A DNA stretch of 64,000 nt, from the NCBI GenBank assembly GCA_028023455.1, contig JAQFVV010012405.1:8537291-8601290 (forward strand), given 5' to 3'. The translations under genes and the position numbers were made by a program. The DNA is from Epiperipatus broadwayi. Lineage: Eukaryota; Onychophora; Udeonychophora; Euonychophora; Peripatidae. The notes below the pieces were generated by a model that saw nothing but the letters and a program-made list of their open reading frames with translations, was not told where the DNA came from and did not search any database. Each line of letters starts with the position of its first letter. Position 1 is the first letter of the stretch. Positions 13,191-25,320 of the stretch are shown here, in pieces.

Positions 13191-14302
13191 AGAAGATTGT
13201 TATTGAAGAACACGGCAATGGTTGTTAATTAAAATGTAAAACAACATCTCTGCATGGCTATTACTAATTAAGCAATCTTCCAAAACACGTTTATCAAAGG
13301 ATTAATTGATAAAGAATTTCGACGGCAGATATTTGCCGGAGGATATTGAAAAGAAAACACTTCATTGATATAAATACTGAATATTTTATCAGACAATCAG
13401 TTCACAAAAGTAATTGAGTAGTGCAGTTCAGAAATTAATTGAGTCAGTTAACAAACAAAATGCAGTGTTGAGAAGATTTTGGGAATTCACGCCTCTTCAC
13501 AGCCTAAAAATTCCGATGAAAACAGCAAGATCTGCCCGTGAAATAATGTCAACGTAACAACTTAGAAAATCTCCGTCAGTATCTAATTGTCTCCAATAGT
13601 AAGAATCGTGAATAATAAGGAAACTCATCAAGGAAACGTCCCAGCCGGCTGGAAGCATTCATACTGGAAGAAACAACAAACAAGAAGAAAACAAAGTGTT
13701 AAATCTACGTTCAAAATCCTAGGTAAAACATTTGCTTATTTTCGTTTATACTGTAATAGCCATTGCATTTCATTAATTCATACGAATCTTTCAAGAGTCT
13801 AATTATATGAACTCTATATCATACATAAATGAACTAGTGATGTGTGTGATTAAATTTAAAATGCTATGTAGTCCTTTATTATCATTATTATGTGTGTGTG
13901 TGAGTTAATATTATTAGTCAAAGTAGATAAATTCCCAGTGTTCTGTTATGAAAATATTCAAGAATATTTAAACTATTTAGAATGTTAATTTAAAATATGC
14001 GTGTGTTTTATTAGAAGTATAAAATGTTTAAATTTAGTAAATAAATGTTAGTTAATAAATTATCTTTCAAATTAAACTTTATTTGTCGGTCAATTCTTTT
14101 TATCAATTCTTTTACCAAATTCTTTTATCAATCTCTTTTATAAATTCCTTTTACAATTCTTTTATCAATTCTTTTAACCACTAATGAAGTATAATCTATT
14201 AGTGATTACAAACAGCTGAGCTAGTCGTGGATTTAGGCGTTGAGTTAGTGGCCACTGTTCAAAGTGCGTTGTCTATTCTTTTAGTATTCTTTTAGAATAA
14301 GC
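13191..14302 (+). mobile_element. Possible solo LTR (U3-R-U5) followed by a PBS-like site
   Basis: A promoter-like block has TATAAATA at 13369-13376 and an initiator-like ATCAGTTCAC about 25 bases on. A GC-richer transcribed-leader-like stretch follows (13430-13730), then polyadenylation-like AT-rich sequence near 14040-14090. It ends just before TGGCACCCGTGGT (14306-14318), which resembles the TGG-starting tRNA-primer site after a 5' LTR. I find no second LTR, no gag/pol and no clear target duplication, so the left boundary is uncertain. Small ORFs at 13587 and 14292-14559 are not convincing genes. Confidence 0.3.
14092..14180. repeat. Imperfect short tandem repeat
   Basis: About seven imperfect copies of a 12-13 base unit close to CAATTCTTTTAT. 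Confidence 0.75.
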
Positions 14303-15086
14303 AGCTGGCACCCGTGGTTATACACAAACAAAAAAGTGCTTTGGATTTGGTGTTGAACTCAACAGCCGAGAAGAAGCTATGTCCTGGAAATGTAACGCTA
14401 GTTATATACTTTATAGCTATCGTTTGGTCATACATACTCTCCAAGTATGTTCTTCTCTGCCTAAGAGACCGGTCTTTCGAATGCACATATTCTAACTCGG
14501 TTCAATATATATATATATATCACATGACTCTGGCTTCAATAATGCTTTTTAGAAGCTAACCTGCTTCATTGATATTAGGTTCAGAATAAATTCCTTATAT
14601 ATGTAAAATTTCTCACTGCTGAAGGCTGTAAGTCAGATACTAATTTGGAGATATGGATAGAATAGTAATGGATAAAGTTTAATAAATATTATCATCTCTT
14701 AATTACTCAAGCTTGTAATTGATGTCAGAACAAGAGTTGTATAAATAACTTTTACTTAAATGGGTTAAACCCAGGTTTTTATAAATAATTAAATGGTCTG
14801 TTGCTCAGAATTTATTATGTTTGATCATGGAAGTGATAGCAGTCATAGATCTTGAGCTCCAGATGTATCCAATCTACTGTTGCACTAAATCTTGCAGGGC
14901 ACATTTACTTTTAATTTTACTTTTTTAAGTGGATTTGATATAGATTAGAAACCACAGAACATTAAACAAGTTTTAGTAAGCTCCAGTGTCTGAACTTATT
15001 ATCATGATCATAGATTTATCCTAAAATTTATTTATATGTATATGTCTTTTTTCAGAATTATCATTATTATTATTATTATTATTTAG

Positions 15087-15275
15087 GTTTATCTTCCAGC
15101 TTTTATTCCCACTAAGCAACATGAATTGCTCAATAGGATTACAGGAAATGGTTTATCAATAAATTACAGATTTACCCGCAATCAACATCTTTTCTCTGCC
15201 AAAATGGTATCACTTGAAGTTACTTTTACCAATAATTCCGATAGTACAATTACAGATATTAAAATAGGAGAAATG
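15087..15275 (+). CDS. AP-3 complex subunit beta, exon with start of conserved C-terminal domain
   Basis: 63 codons, phase 0 at both ends, bounded by acceptor ATTTAG and donor GTAAGG. The product begins VYLPAFIPTKQHELLNRITG and continues through SINYRFTRNQHLFSAKMVSL to NNSDSTITDIKIGEM. It aligns with the highly conserved PTKxxxLLxRxxGxGL...Y.F.R...F..KMVS..... segment of animal beta-3, the start of the AP3B1 C-terminal domain that forms the beta-sandwich ear. This is the strongest identification in the window. The YRFTR reading is closer, in my judgement, to arthropod than to vertebrate beta-3. Confidence 0.95.
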
Positions 15276-15739
15276 GTAAGGATAAAGCATAATTAATTGT
15301 ATTTTCTCAGTAACATTGTTTTAAATGTTTTTAATAATAATTACTATAACATTAGCACTAGTTCATTTGACTCTCAAAGTTAATTATATTAGCAAGATTA
15401 CTTCTTTCTATTTCTCATTGATTAAAGGCAAAAGATAGAAAATTGTCAGAGAATTGAGACTAAATTGCATTACATTTGTTAGCCACTGATAAATCAAACT
15501 CACAATAATAGCACTAGAGTACAGAGAGGAGAAATGCTCTTCTTTGAGATTCAAGTGATGTTGTATTAGTATTAACATTTTTTGCTAATAATAAAGTAGA
15601 ATTGAAACAACTAAAATGCACACTTACTGTTCAAGTGTCAGATATACATGACTATCAAAAGATTAGGATTTTTTTTTTTAATTTTGATCTAAAAATTTGA
15701 TAGTAAAAAAGGAATTAAAAATGCTTTTATAATTTATAG

Positions 15740-16330
15740 CTGTACTGATTCCAGGGTAATGTACTGTTCTATCGTGTCAGTCGCTTGATGGCGCTATTTC
15801 TAGCTAAATTCCTAGAAATATGTGGTTTCCACGGCCGCAGCCAAGCCGATAACCTTCTTTATGATAAAACACAGAGTCCATTTACTCGGCTACCATTGTG
15901 GCTTCTTTCTATGCTAAACGCACAGAAAAATGCCTTTATTGGCTGCTGTAGTTGCTTGTGTTTCGCACTTTATCATAATGCTGGGTTGTGTATTTTCACT
16001 GCAGTATTGTGTGAGGCTGTGTTGACTGCATCGTGTCTAAATAATTGAACTTTTCCGGTCCAACGTCTTTTTTTTCATGTGAACTGACTTATTGGTTCCA
16101 TCAGGACTGTGTAACCCTCAGAAATTGGATTTTAGGATGCAGCACAGCACTATTTCGAAGATCCCGAAGAAAGTAATGTATACGCAAGGAATCTTCTGAA
16201 ACAAGTAAGATGGCTGCTTCGAACTCTGAAAATTGGCAATTGTCAGACACAGGAGTCAGCTTTCATTGTTATAGTTTGTTATAATTATTAACTTTAGTGG
16301 GTAAATTGAAATCTAATTTACTTTTTCCCC
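15740..16330. other. GC-richer segment of unknown origin
   Basis: Base composition is clearly less AT-rich than its neighbours, with words such as GGTTTCCACGGCCGCAGCC. An imperfect inverted pair TATGATAAA / TTTATCATA lies at about 15860 and 15970. It runs directly into the tandem-repeat block that follows, suggesting both belong to one inserted element. I recognise no coding domain. The ORF at 15785-16048 has no known motif. Confidence 0.4.
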
Positions 16331-16870
16331 AAAACGCAGCGTCTGATTAATTACTGTCCGAAAAAGGGTAAAATTTACTTTTATTTTTTATTAGAACTTT
16401 TTCTATCCACACACACCCTCACCCAAAGAAGCCAGTCTCTGATTAATTACTCTCCAAAAAGGTCTCTGATATTTACTATTATTTGTTATTAAAAAAGTAA
16501 TGTAACTTTTTACACACACACACACACACACACAAATAATAATAATAATAATAATCCCACTCTCTGATTAATTACTACCCCAAAAAGTCAAAGTCGGCTT
16601 TCATTTTAAACAAAATTTATTTGAATTTTTAAATTTTGTGGAAGTTGTAATATAATTTAACCAAAAAAGCCAGTCTGATTAATTACTATCCAAAAAAGTC
16701 TCTAATGTACTATATTATTTGCTATTAGAAAGTAACATATTTTTTTATCGACACACACACAAAATCCAGTTTTTGATTAATTAATTATTGTTCAAAAAGT
16801 CAGCTTGCATTTTTATATTTTGTTTGAATTTTTTAATTTAGTATAAATTGTAATATAATTTACTTTTATT
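16330..16870. repeat. Diverged tandem repeat, about 100-125 bp unit
   Basis: Five spaced copies of a core close to TCTGATTAATTACTNTCCAA occur near 16342, 16438, 16563, 16674 and 16772. Each is followed by a TTTACTATTATTTGTTATTAG-like stretch and often an ACACAC run. Unit spacing varies (96, 125, 111, 98) because the internal microsatellites differ in length. Confidence 0.8.
16512..16555. repeat. Compound microsatellite (AC)n(AAT)n
   Basis: An AC dinucleotide run directly followed by an AAT trinucleotide run, inside one unit of the surrounding tandem repeat. Confidence 0.95.
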
Positions 16871-19829
16871 TCCTATTCCAAAGATAAAGTCAATAGTTCT
16901 ATAGAATCGCTGGCCTGGGGACATTATATATATATATGTGTTTTTGCTTAGCATCAACACCATCAAGCAGTTAGACATGATAGAACAGAAAACTACTGAT
17001 TCCAGTTTTGAATCCTGAGTTCTCATTGATAAAGGTAAAATTTTGTAGGGATGGATAATAAATTGCATTACCTTATGACACCTGATAACTTAGACTTGTA
17101 AGCAATATAGTACAAAGGAGAGAAATGCTTTTGTCAAAACATTGTAATGAATTTATTGAATTGAATTAATGATTAAGAATGTTTTTTAAAGAAATATTCT
17201 AATTTTAATTGGGTTCTTTTACTTTCACCTTAGTTGTGTTAACAGTCATTCCATTCTATTAGTTATTATTTATTTCATTTTTTTTTTTACAAGGCCTGGT
17301 TAGTATTTTTACTAATACCCATTCATCCCCTCCCCCTTTTTTTTTTTGAATAAGTATAATAAGTGTATTTTATGTCATATTTATTTACTGATTGAAAATC
17401 ATTATATGATGGAAGTTAAAAAGGAGAAATCAATCCAAGGGCCTTATTTATACTCTAGAGTCTGAAATTCTAACTTGCCATTCAATCACCCAGGCAATCA
17501 TATATATATAACTATTGTATATTGGTATGAATAAACTTGATTTACATTTAAATCTAGGAATATCAACATTTTGAATTATTTATAACAGTCTATTAAATAT
17601 TGTAATGTTACGAACAGAGCCAAAAATAGTCAGCAGTATGTACATCAACAAAGTAATAACTCTTCTGTGAGATATTAAAAATTGTAATAAAAAAAATACA
17701 GTAAGTAAAGGGATAAATGTGTCAATTAAATAGTATTCTTTTAGAATGTGCACATAGGCATATGCATGTGTCATATGCAAATAGGAGTGCATTACTTGGA
17801 TTAGAAAGTAATAAATAAATAAAAGTACATAATAAATAAATTTAATCTAAGTAATATTGCTGAATATTAAAAAAAGCGTAAAATAAATTTAAGTTATATA
17901 ACTATATTTAAAAAAAACAACAAGAACTTGATTAGATTTGTAGATAACAAAAACTTATTATAAATCTATTATACAATAATAATTAAATTAAAAAGATAAG
18001 GAAAAACATTTAGTAATCTATTATTCAATATTAATCAAAGTAAAAAAATATATAAAAAAATTCTTCAAAAGATTAAGTAAAAGAATGATGGACATACATT
18101 CTTTATTATTGGATTGTGTGATTAAAAATATATATATATAACTTGCCAGCAGAGAGAATGGAACAGTTAAAAAGAATTGTCTGTAGAAATTTAGTTTATG
18201 CTCCTAGATTCAGAAAAGGCCTTTTTTTTTTCTTTTTTGAACTATATCTCTCATTCAGTTATGTTTGCATTGCTGTTCAAGAGAGGAAACTGTCATCAAA
18301 TATAAATTATGACTAAAAGAAACAAAAAAATTTTATTAATCGCTTGTTATTTTATAAAAAAGCTACAGAATATGCATTGTTAATTTAATTTAAACCTGCA
18401 TCAGCTTAGCCATGAATATGTAACTGTCTTTTAGGATTGTCTGGAACTCGATTTGTAAATGCTACAACATCTAGATAAATTATAACTCATGTGCCTACAA
18501 AGAATGTGTGCCAACAGCATGTCTGTTACAGAATACTTAAGAAAAGAATACAGAAAAAAAAGAATAAATTGCCAGCTATTTAACTTCATAAATGGAAGGA
18601 TAATAGATATTGCAAGAAATCATTTTTTTTTAGTAGTAGTTATTTAATTTTTTCTGTATGCATATTAATTTAATCATTGCATTCTGAAGTAATTTTACTC
18701 TGTGTATATGAGTTAATTGTATAAAGTAAATAAATTGTTTTTGATTAATTTTATAAAATTCAAGTTGCCAGTATTATTTTATATTTCACGTTTCATTTCA
18801 AATGTTTATTCTAACACTTATAATTTTCATGTCAATAAAAATTAAACAGTGCATAACTACTAAGAAAATGCTGAATGATAGCGAAGGTTGGGGTCGAGTA
18901 GGAAAAGTTGGGGTTATTCCGTTCAGATGTTTTTTTTTTACATGAAAAAAATGGCATTCTAATAAAAGTTGTAAACTCGTGCCTTTATTATTTGTTAACT
19001 AAAAATAAATTATATTTGCACGGGAAACCTATTTCAAACTTGTAGAGTTGATTTTGAGGAGGTGGTTGGGAAATATAATCTATTTTAGATTAAATCATCT
19101 CCATCGTTATCTCTTTTTTGAATAACTGTACAAATAACTAGTTAAAGTATATTGAAAATCACTCTCTCCAGATTACCAGTCCATCAGTACTTTCAAGATC
19201 ATAATTCTATTTACATGATGTAACATAGAATTTTTGGAAGTTAACCCCTCCCCTCCATAAAATCATTAATAAACCATCTTAACAGTGATGAAATATTGCT
19301 TTAAGATTTGTTATTTATTTTTTATAACCCTTAATACAGGATTCACTGCAAAAGATTTAAATAATTTTACATTCTTTTCTATAAAGTTCATGAAAAGTGT
19401 TATAATATGGATATGACTGGATCAAGAATTTATTACTAAAAGTTTGTTATTGGTGTTAATTCTAATCTGAATATGTTAAATATTGGAATTGTTGAGGTAT
19501 TGAATAGGTCTGGCAGAAATAGTCAATCCATAGCTTTTATGATTGCCTTTGCAACCAATAGATCAGACTCCCAGTCTCATCACATTATTACTTATGTTTA
19601 TTTGTGGTTTCTAGACTTGAAAGACAAATGCCACTGGTGCAATTGATTTAAACTAAAGAGAAAGGTAGCATTATATTTATAGTGTTTTTAAAATGTTACA
19701 TCTTTTTATATAGATTAAATATTTTAGTATTTGGATTAAAGTTATCCAAATGTTTTGTTAGTAATGAGAGAAAGATTTTAAAAATAATTATTTCAAAATA
19801 TTAAAATTACATTGCTTTTTTTTTTTTAG

Positions 19830-19872
19830 AAACTGCAATCAGGCATGCAAATACACAGCTTTGCAGAAATTG
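19830..19872 (+). CDS. AP-3 complex subunit beta, 43-nt exon
   Basis: A mini-exon encoding KLQSGMQIHSFAEI plus the first base of a glycine codon. It sits between a polypyrimidine-AG acceptor and donor GTATGC. Joined to the previous exon it reads GEM-KLQSGMQIHSFAEI, matching the animal pattern GEKKLPIGMKMHVF. It would be missed by ORF length filters. Confidence 0.9.
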
Positions 19873-19987
19873 GTATGCAGTATTGTATATTTTTATATAT
19901 TAAATTATATTTCGTTTCTATCCTTTTTTCTTTTTTTTTGTGTAATTTATTTATATAAATTTTATTGTTTATTATTATCATGTAAAG

Positions 19988-20170
19988 GTGTTTTGGAAGT
20001 GAATTCTTCGGTGCAAGGTACATTGGGAATTGATTTCTGTGATAGCACTCAACCAGCCAATTTTGAAATTTGTGTTAAAGATAAAAAATATAATGTCAGC
20101 CTAGTAGCTGCAGTTGGTGAATTACTACAAGGAGGAACAATATCTGAAACAGAATTTCTTAATCAGCAAA
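19988..20170 (+). CDS. AP-3 complex subunit beta, ear-domain exon
   Basis: Starts after CATGTAAAG with a weak polypyrimidine tract and completes the split glycine codon. It encodes VLEVNSSVQGTLGIDFCDST, QPANFEICVKDKKYNVSLVA and AVGELLQGGTISETEFLNQQ, ending one base into a codon before donor GTAAGT. MGIDFCDSTQ....LC and the PVGELL motif are hallmarks of the beta-3 C-terminal domain, and both are present here as LGIDFCDSTQ and AVGELL. The preceding intron (19873-19987) is only 115 bases, in contrast to the other introns. Confidence 0.95.
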
Positions 20171-20324
20171 GTAAGTCTTTTGAGTTTCCTAAACAACTAG
20201 TTTAAAATGGTTCTTATCTTAAGAATAAAAAATAAAGAATCCATGAACTATAAAGTTCTAAATTGTTATTTATAATGGGTGTTTTATGTATGTACATTTT
20301 ATATAAGAAAATCATCATAATCAA

Positions 20325-23010
20325 CAACCATTATCAATCCATTGCAGGATGAAGACCTCTCCAAGTTCAATCCATCTTCTCCGATCTCTAGCCTCTCTTC
20401 TTCACATCACCCTCGCTCACTTTTTTATTTCATCCATATATGGTCTCTTTCTGGATCTTTTACAATCTTTTGGAATCCAGTTTAAGATTTCAATTGTCCA
20501 TCTATTATCATCACTTCTAGCAATATGTCCAGCCTAACTCCGCTTCAGTCTTTTAATTTTTTCAACGATATCACTAACACCTGTTTGATCTCTTAGCCAT
20601 TTATTGTGCTTTCTATCTGGGTCTTGTTATTTCTAACATGCATCTCTCCATACTTCTTTGTGTGGTCTGAAGTCTATGCATTGATTGCTCTTCTATTAAA
20701 TGTCCAAGTCTTAGATCCATAAGTCAGAACTGGTAAAATACATTTATTAAAAATCTTTTTTTCAAACACATAGGCATATTTCCTTTTATATTATGTTATT
20801 TCTACCAAAAGCATTTCAACCAAATTTAATTCCATGATTAATTTCATTCAATATGTTTTCATCTGTAGTAATAATCTAACCAAGATATTTGTAGTTGTTA
20901 ACTTCTTCTAACTCATTATAATCAATTTTTTGAGAAAATCCATTGAACATTACTTTAGCCTTTTTAATATTTATCTTTAGTCCTACTTTCTGTCTTTCAT
21001 CTGATAACTCTTGCAACATTTCCTGAAGCTCTGAAGCATTATTTGCAAATACAACTACATCATCTGCAAAATCTAAATGACTTAAATAATCTCCATTTTA
21101 CTTTTACTCATTTAGCTTCCCATTTTAATCCACAAAATACTTCTTGCAGCACTGCTGTAAAAAATGTTGGAGATATGGAGTCACTCTGTCTTATACCCTT
21201 CTCGATGTTAACCTTCCTAGTATCATTATGTAATCTAATTGTTGCTGTTGCATTTTTATAAATATTCTTCAGAGTATGATAATATTCTGGATCTATACCT
21301 TGATGATTCAATGCTTTAATCACTGAAGAAATGTTTATAGAATCAATGTCTGTTTCATAATCTACAAATCCAAAACATAATGGCAACTCATATTCATATT
21401 TGGATGTGATCTACTGTACTAAAATCATTTTTAAATCCAACTTGTTCTTTTGGTTGATTGAAATCCAATGTTCTCTGCAGACAAGTTGTAATCATCTTGG
21501 CAAAAATTTTGTATAACACTGATAACAAACTGATAGATCTGTAATTTGTAATATCTTCTTTATTACCTTTTTATCATTTAGATATTTAGTGTATAACTTT
21601 GCCAAAAAAAAATTTATTTCTTCATCAGCTTCTTTTAATATATCATTTGTAAGTCCATCATTATCTGGAGCTTTTCTTTTCTTCATTAATTTAATTGCAT
21701 GTCTCTCTTCTAAATTTTAAATGAAGAATCATTTAAAATCCTGGGCAGTTCAGAAGATATAATAGATATAGGAGATATTTGTTCTTTATTACTATATAAT
21801 TCTTGATATAATTCTTCTACCCATTTCATGATGTCATCTCTCTTTTTAATAATAGTCTCATCTTTTTTTTTCTTATTGCAGATGTAAGTTTCGTACCAAT
21901 ACCAAATTGTTGCTTTACACTCTTGAGACTTTTATTCTCTTATATAGCCTTCCTTGCTAGTTCACAATTATACTGATATTCAATCCTTATTAATGCATCA
22001 TTTTTATATATCTTCATATTTCTTCTTTTCTTCATAAATTCTTTAGTCTCAATAGAAATTTTATTGGTCAATTGCTGCTTTTTTCTACCAGCTATCCTTG
22101 TTGCAGTTTTAAAGGTGTATCTATTGTTTTCCTATTAATTTCATTCAAATCTAAATCATGTTCAATTGCAAGTTCTAATTTAAATTCATTAGAATGTTTC
22201 TGGAAGATTAGGAATATCAACTGTAAATATTGTTTTTCTTAATAATTTTTTTCTCTAGTTTTGCATTAACACATATCTTACACCTTATTAATTGATGATC
22301 ACTTCCTGTGTTGAATTTATTAAAGACATAACAATCTTGAAATATGTATTATTTATTAGTCAAAATATAATTCAATTCTGCTGTACCTTCATTTAGATGG
22401 TTTCATGTCCATTTTCTTTTAACATTTTTTTCAAAAAAAGAATTTGTAATATAAAGTTGTTCTTTTTCTGCAAACTCCACAGTCCTATGTCCTCTCTCAT
22501 TTTTATTACCATAATCAAATTTACCTACAACACGTTCATCTTTCATTTGTTTACCAATTCTAGCATTAAAGTCTTCCATAACAATTTTAAAATGTTGTTT
22601 ACTCTAATCAAAAGTCTTTTGTACATCCATACAAAAATCTTCTACTACTTTATCACTACGAGAACTTGTTGGGACATAAACCTGAAATATCTACATTTGA
22701 TATCTGCTATTGTTGAATAACTAATATTGCCACTATATTTGATACACCCTCAGTATCCACAATGTTCTTCCACTTTTTATTTATAATGAATCCTAATCCA
22801 CTTGTACTTCAAATAATTTGGACCTTTGTAGTAGAATACATGTTCACTTTTTAAATCAATTGTCTCTTCATCTTTTCGTCTAACTGCCTCATATTAAATA
22901 AACATTATTGGACTTTATGAAGTTATTCTTCCAATTTTTGAAATCTTTCTTCACTTGAAAGTGACCTGCAGTTTTAAGTACCTAAATAAAAAGTAATCAT
23001 CAAATGGCAG
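20325..23010 (-). mobile_element. RTE-like non-LTR retrotransposon remnant, copy 1
   Basis: Minus-strand remnant of an endonuclease/reverse-transcriptase element. Near 22550-22583 it reads VMEDFNARIGK, the conserved DFNA.IG strand of the APE endonuclease, followed by an NERGHRTVEFAEK-like stretch. A weak KKRKAPDNDGLTNDILKEA segment (21600-21690) is the thumb/finger entry typical of RTE and BovB-type enzymes. ELPLCFGFVDYE is near 21370, IRQSDSISP near 21170 and FADDVV, the catalytic RT box, at 21053-21070. Many stops and frameshifts break the frame. The 3' part (20325-20850) recurs at 38273-38640 and 61350-61480. It is antisense to the host gene. Confidence 0.9.
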
Positions 23011-25270
23011 CTTGGATTTGTAATCATGAGATTCTTAGCACTCTCTGCCTTCGGCTACCAACTTCGTTCTTGGCTGGTGACTTTACAGCCTCCTGGGAAG
23101 AAGGGCTGTGATTTATTTTTGTCTTCTTGATTGTATACATCTACTCACACACATATTCCTTCTACCTTATCAGGCAACTAAGAAGAAAGTCCATGGTGTT
23201 TCTTGATCTTAAACTCAGAGCTAAAATGCCAATAAATTCACCATGTTATCTAATGTGTGTTGGTGAACAGTCCATCCATGTTCATATATTATATGAATAA
23301 TCACATAGTAATAAAGAACATATGGAATGGACATTAGGAATTTGCCCTGCTCAGTTCTTTTAAGACTGCCAAGAGAAATCAAAAGGTCTCTTTTCAGTTG
23401 ATGGCAAATTCCTTTCTGCAGCCATATATATAAGAAAATAAAAAGTTCAAAATGATTGCATTTAAAAAGTAGATATAAAATTTAGATGCATATGCATGAC
23501 ACTCAACTAAATTTGATAGTTCATTCACATAAGTTTTATCAATGGGGGGGAGGGGGGTCAAGTAAAATATGGGGATCTAATATTATTAACAAGTTATCCT
23601 TTAATTGGTGAAATTATTGCTATTTCTACCAAAGATTTAATAGATGTAAATAGGTATGAGAATAATTTATACTACTCATATCTTAAGTATCATAAGTTTT
23701 ATTCTATTTGTTAAATAGCATTGTCAATCTATATAAGCATTTTATATATTATTGGCTATCACATTTGCTCATTCTCAATTTCTTTAGCAATTAATTGTGA
23801 CCTTTATAATTTTTTAAGCAGTTTTTGATAAATTAATGCATACTTAACTGAGTTTCATTGTAGGGAAATATTATCCAGTAGGTATCCGTTTTTAAAACAG
23901 TGTTATGGAAGATACATTATATCTTATTGGTAAATTATTTATCAGAGTAAAAAAAAAGCTAATTTTTTTTCTAATCTTTAAGTATTTATAAATTATGACT
24001 CACCTTTTCTAAACATTTTTTTATTCTTGATAACAAAAAGGGAAATAATTTGCAAGCAAGTGTTAAGAATATTCATACCAATTTAATTGAATTTTATTAT
24101 ATAGTTTTTGTGTTATGTCTATGAAGTATATCTAATTGTAATCACTTTACATCTGTTTAGGCTAATTAACTACAAACTCTTCCAGTGATGTCTTTTAAAT
24201 TTTTCTGTTTTAAGTTTATTTTATAATATATTTTTATAAATTATAGACTGTTAATTGAACTTTCAATCATAATTTTGGTATTAATTTGTATATAGTACTT
24301 TCATAATGGCTGAAAAATTTATGCAGATTTCTTTTTTTTAGACATGTGTGTGTGTGTGTGTGTGTGCTTATTTGGATTATTCATTGATAAAAGATTTTGT
24401 AGTGGGAAAGTCTGTTTATATGACTGAAAAGTATTTGGACTAATAATACCATTCATATTCAAATCCTTATGAAAAAGATGGAAAAAAACCAGTAAAGTGA
24501 ATGAAAGATGTGAATTAATTAAATCGAATACTATCTGAAAAAGTTTATCCAATAGATTTTAAAAATGAAGTAGAAGAAAAAATAAAGATGCAAAACATTA
24601 ACATTTTTATAAGTTGAGAAAACATAACCTCTGAAAAGAAAAGAGTCTTGTGATCACATTGGAATGTCAGTTGTATATATATATAGTTTGTTTTTAAATA
24701 AATCTTCATTGGGATACTGATTTGTAAATGGATGGGAGCTTCTGGCTGGTTTTGAAATCTATAATTGGAGAATTATAGCAGATTATTTCTTTCAAGATTT
24801 AAGTATAGTTGATATTAATAGTCAAACTAGTTTTCAGTCATATGTACTGAGTTTTCAATTAAAAATCATAAATAATTATATCAACAAGAAGTAAGTAATT
24901 TTTTGTAATAAAATAATAATAATAATAATTTGCAATGTGGGTAAAGTTAATTGATAGAAATATTTAATAAAAATAAGACAAGATTAGAAGTTGATTTTAT
25001 AATATAAGAAAATGATAATAATATGCATTAAATAGTAAAATAAATGATAAAGTTATAATTATTATATTAAATAATATTAAAAAATGAAATAAAGTGATAT
25101 AAAATAAATTAATATAAAATATTGATAAAATTATTTAGAAGATAAGATAATAAAATGGGAAATGACTATTTATAAAGATCATATTAAAATGTATTATTAT
25201 TTTGTTTATATTGTGTATTAATTATATATATATGTGGATAAGTGTAATAATTGTATAATTATATATTTGA
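23011..25270. other. AT-rich intron sequence
   Basis: Contains a small inverted pair AGGAATTTGCC / GGCAAATTCCT at about 23337-23415 and a (TG)11 microsatellite at 24345-24366. No gene is recognised. The minus-strand ORF at 24319-24552 is partly the CA repeat translated. Confidence 0.45.
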
Positions 25271-25281
25271 ATATTGTAGCT

Positions 25282-25308
25282 CTGATGATGACTGCAGGAC
25301 AGTCGAAA
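25282..25308 (+). ncRNA. Hammerhead-like core of a PLE-type terminus
   Basis: CTGATGA (25282-25288) is followed by T and a 5-bp stem GACTG-CAGGA-CAGTC (25290-25304), then GAAA (25305-25308). This matches the central half of a hammerhead ribozyme with one extra U before stem II. No clear stem III/UH cleavage site or pairing stem I is visible. The same string occurs in mutated form in both arms of the fold-back at 2037-2342, so it is a solo end of that family. Confidence 0.5.
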
Positions 25309-25320
25309 CTGTTAGTGTAA

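Larger units (their letters stand above)
4358..15086 (+). other. AP-3 beta intron, 10.7 kb
   Basis: Bounded by donor GTAAGTA and acceptor ATTTAG, phase 0. It holds a small hairpin, a hAT-type MITE, a 12-bp-TSD fold-back and a possible solo LTR, described separately. The exon borders could shift if the alternative acceptor CTTCCAG at 15099 is used, which would remove four codons. Confidence 0.7.
15276..19829 (+). other. AP-3 beta intron, 4.6 kb
   Basis: Phase 0, GTAAGG...TTTTTTTTAG with a strong polypyrimidine tract. It contains a GC-richer segment and a diverged tandem repeat, listed separately. The rest (about 17070-19829) is AT-rich with short ORFs that look random. Confidence 0.75.

Noticed and set aside
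13587-13802. 71-residue basic ORF in the LTR-like region
   Set aside because: No gag-like features; fits leader sequence of the possible LTR.
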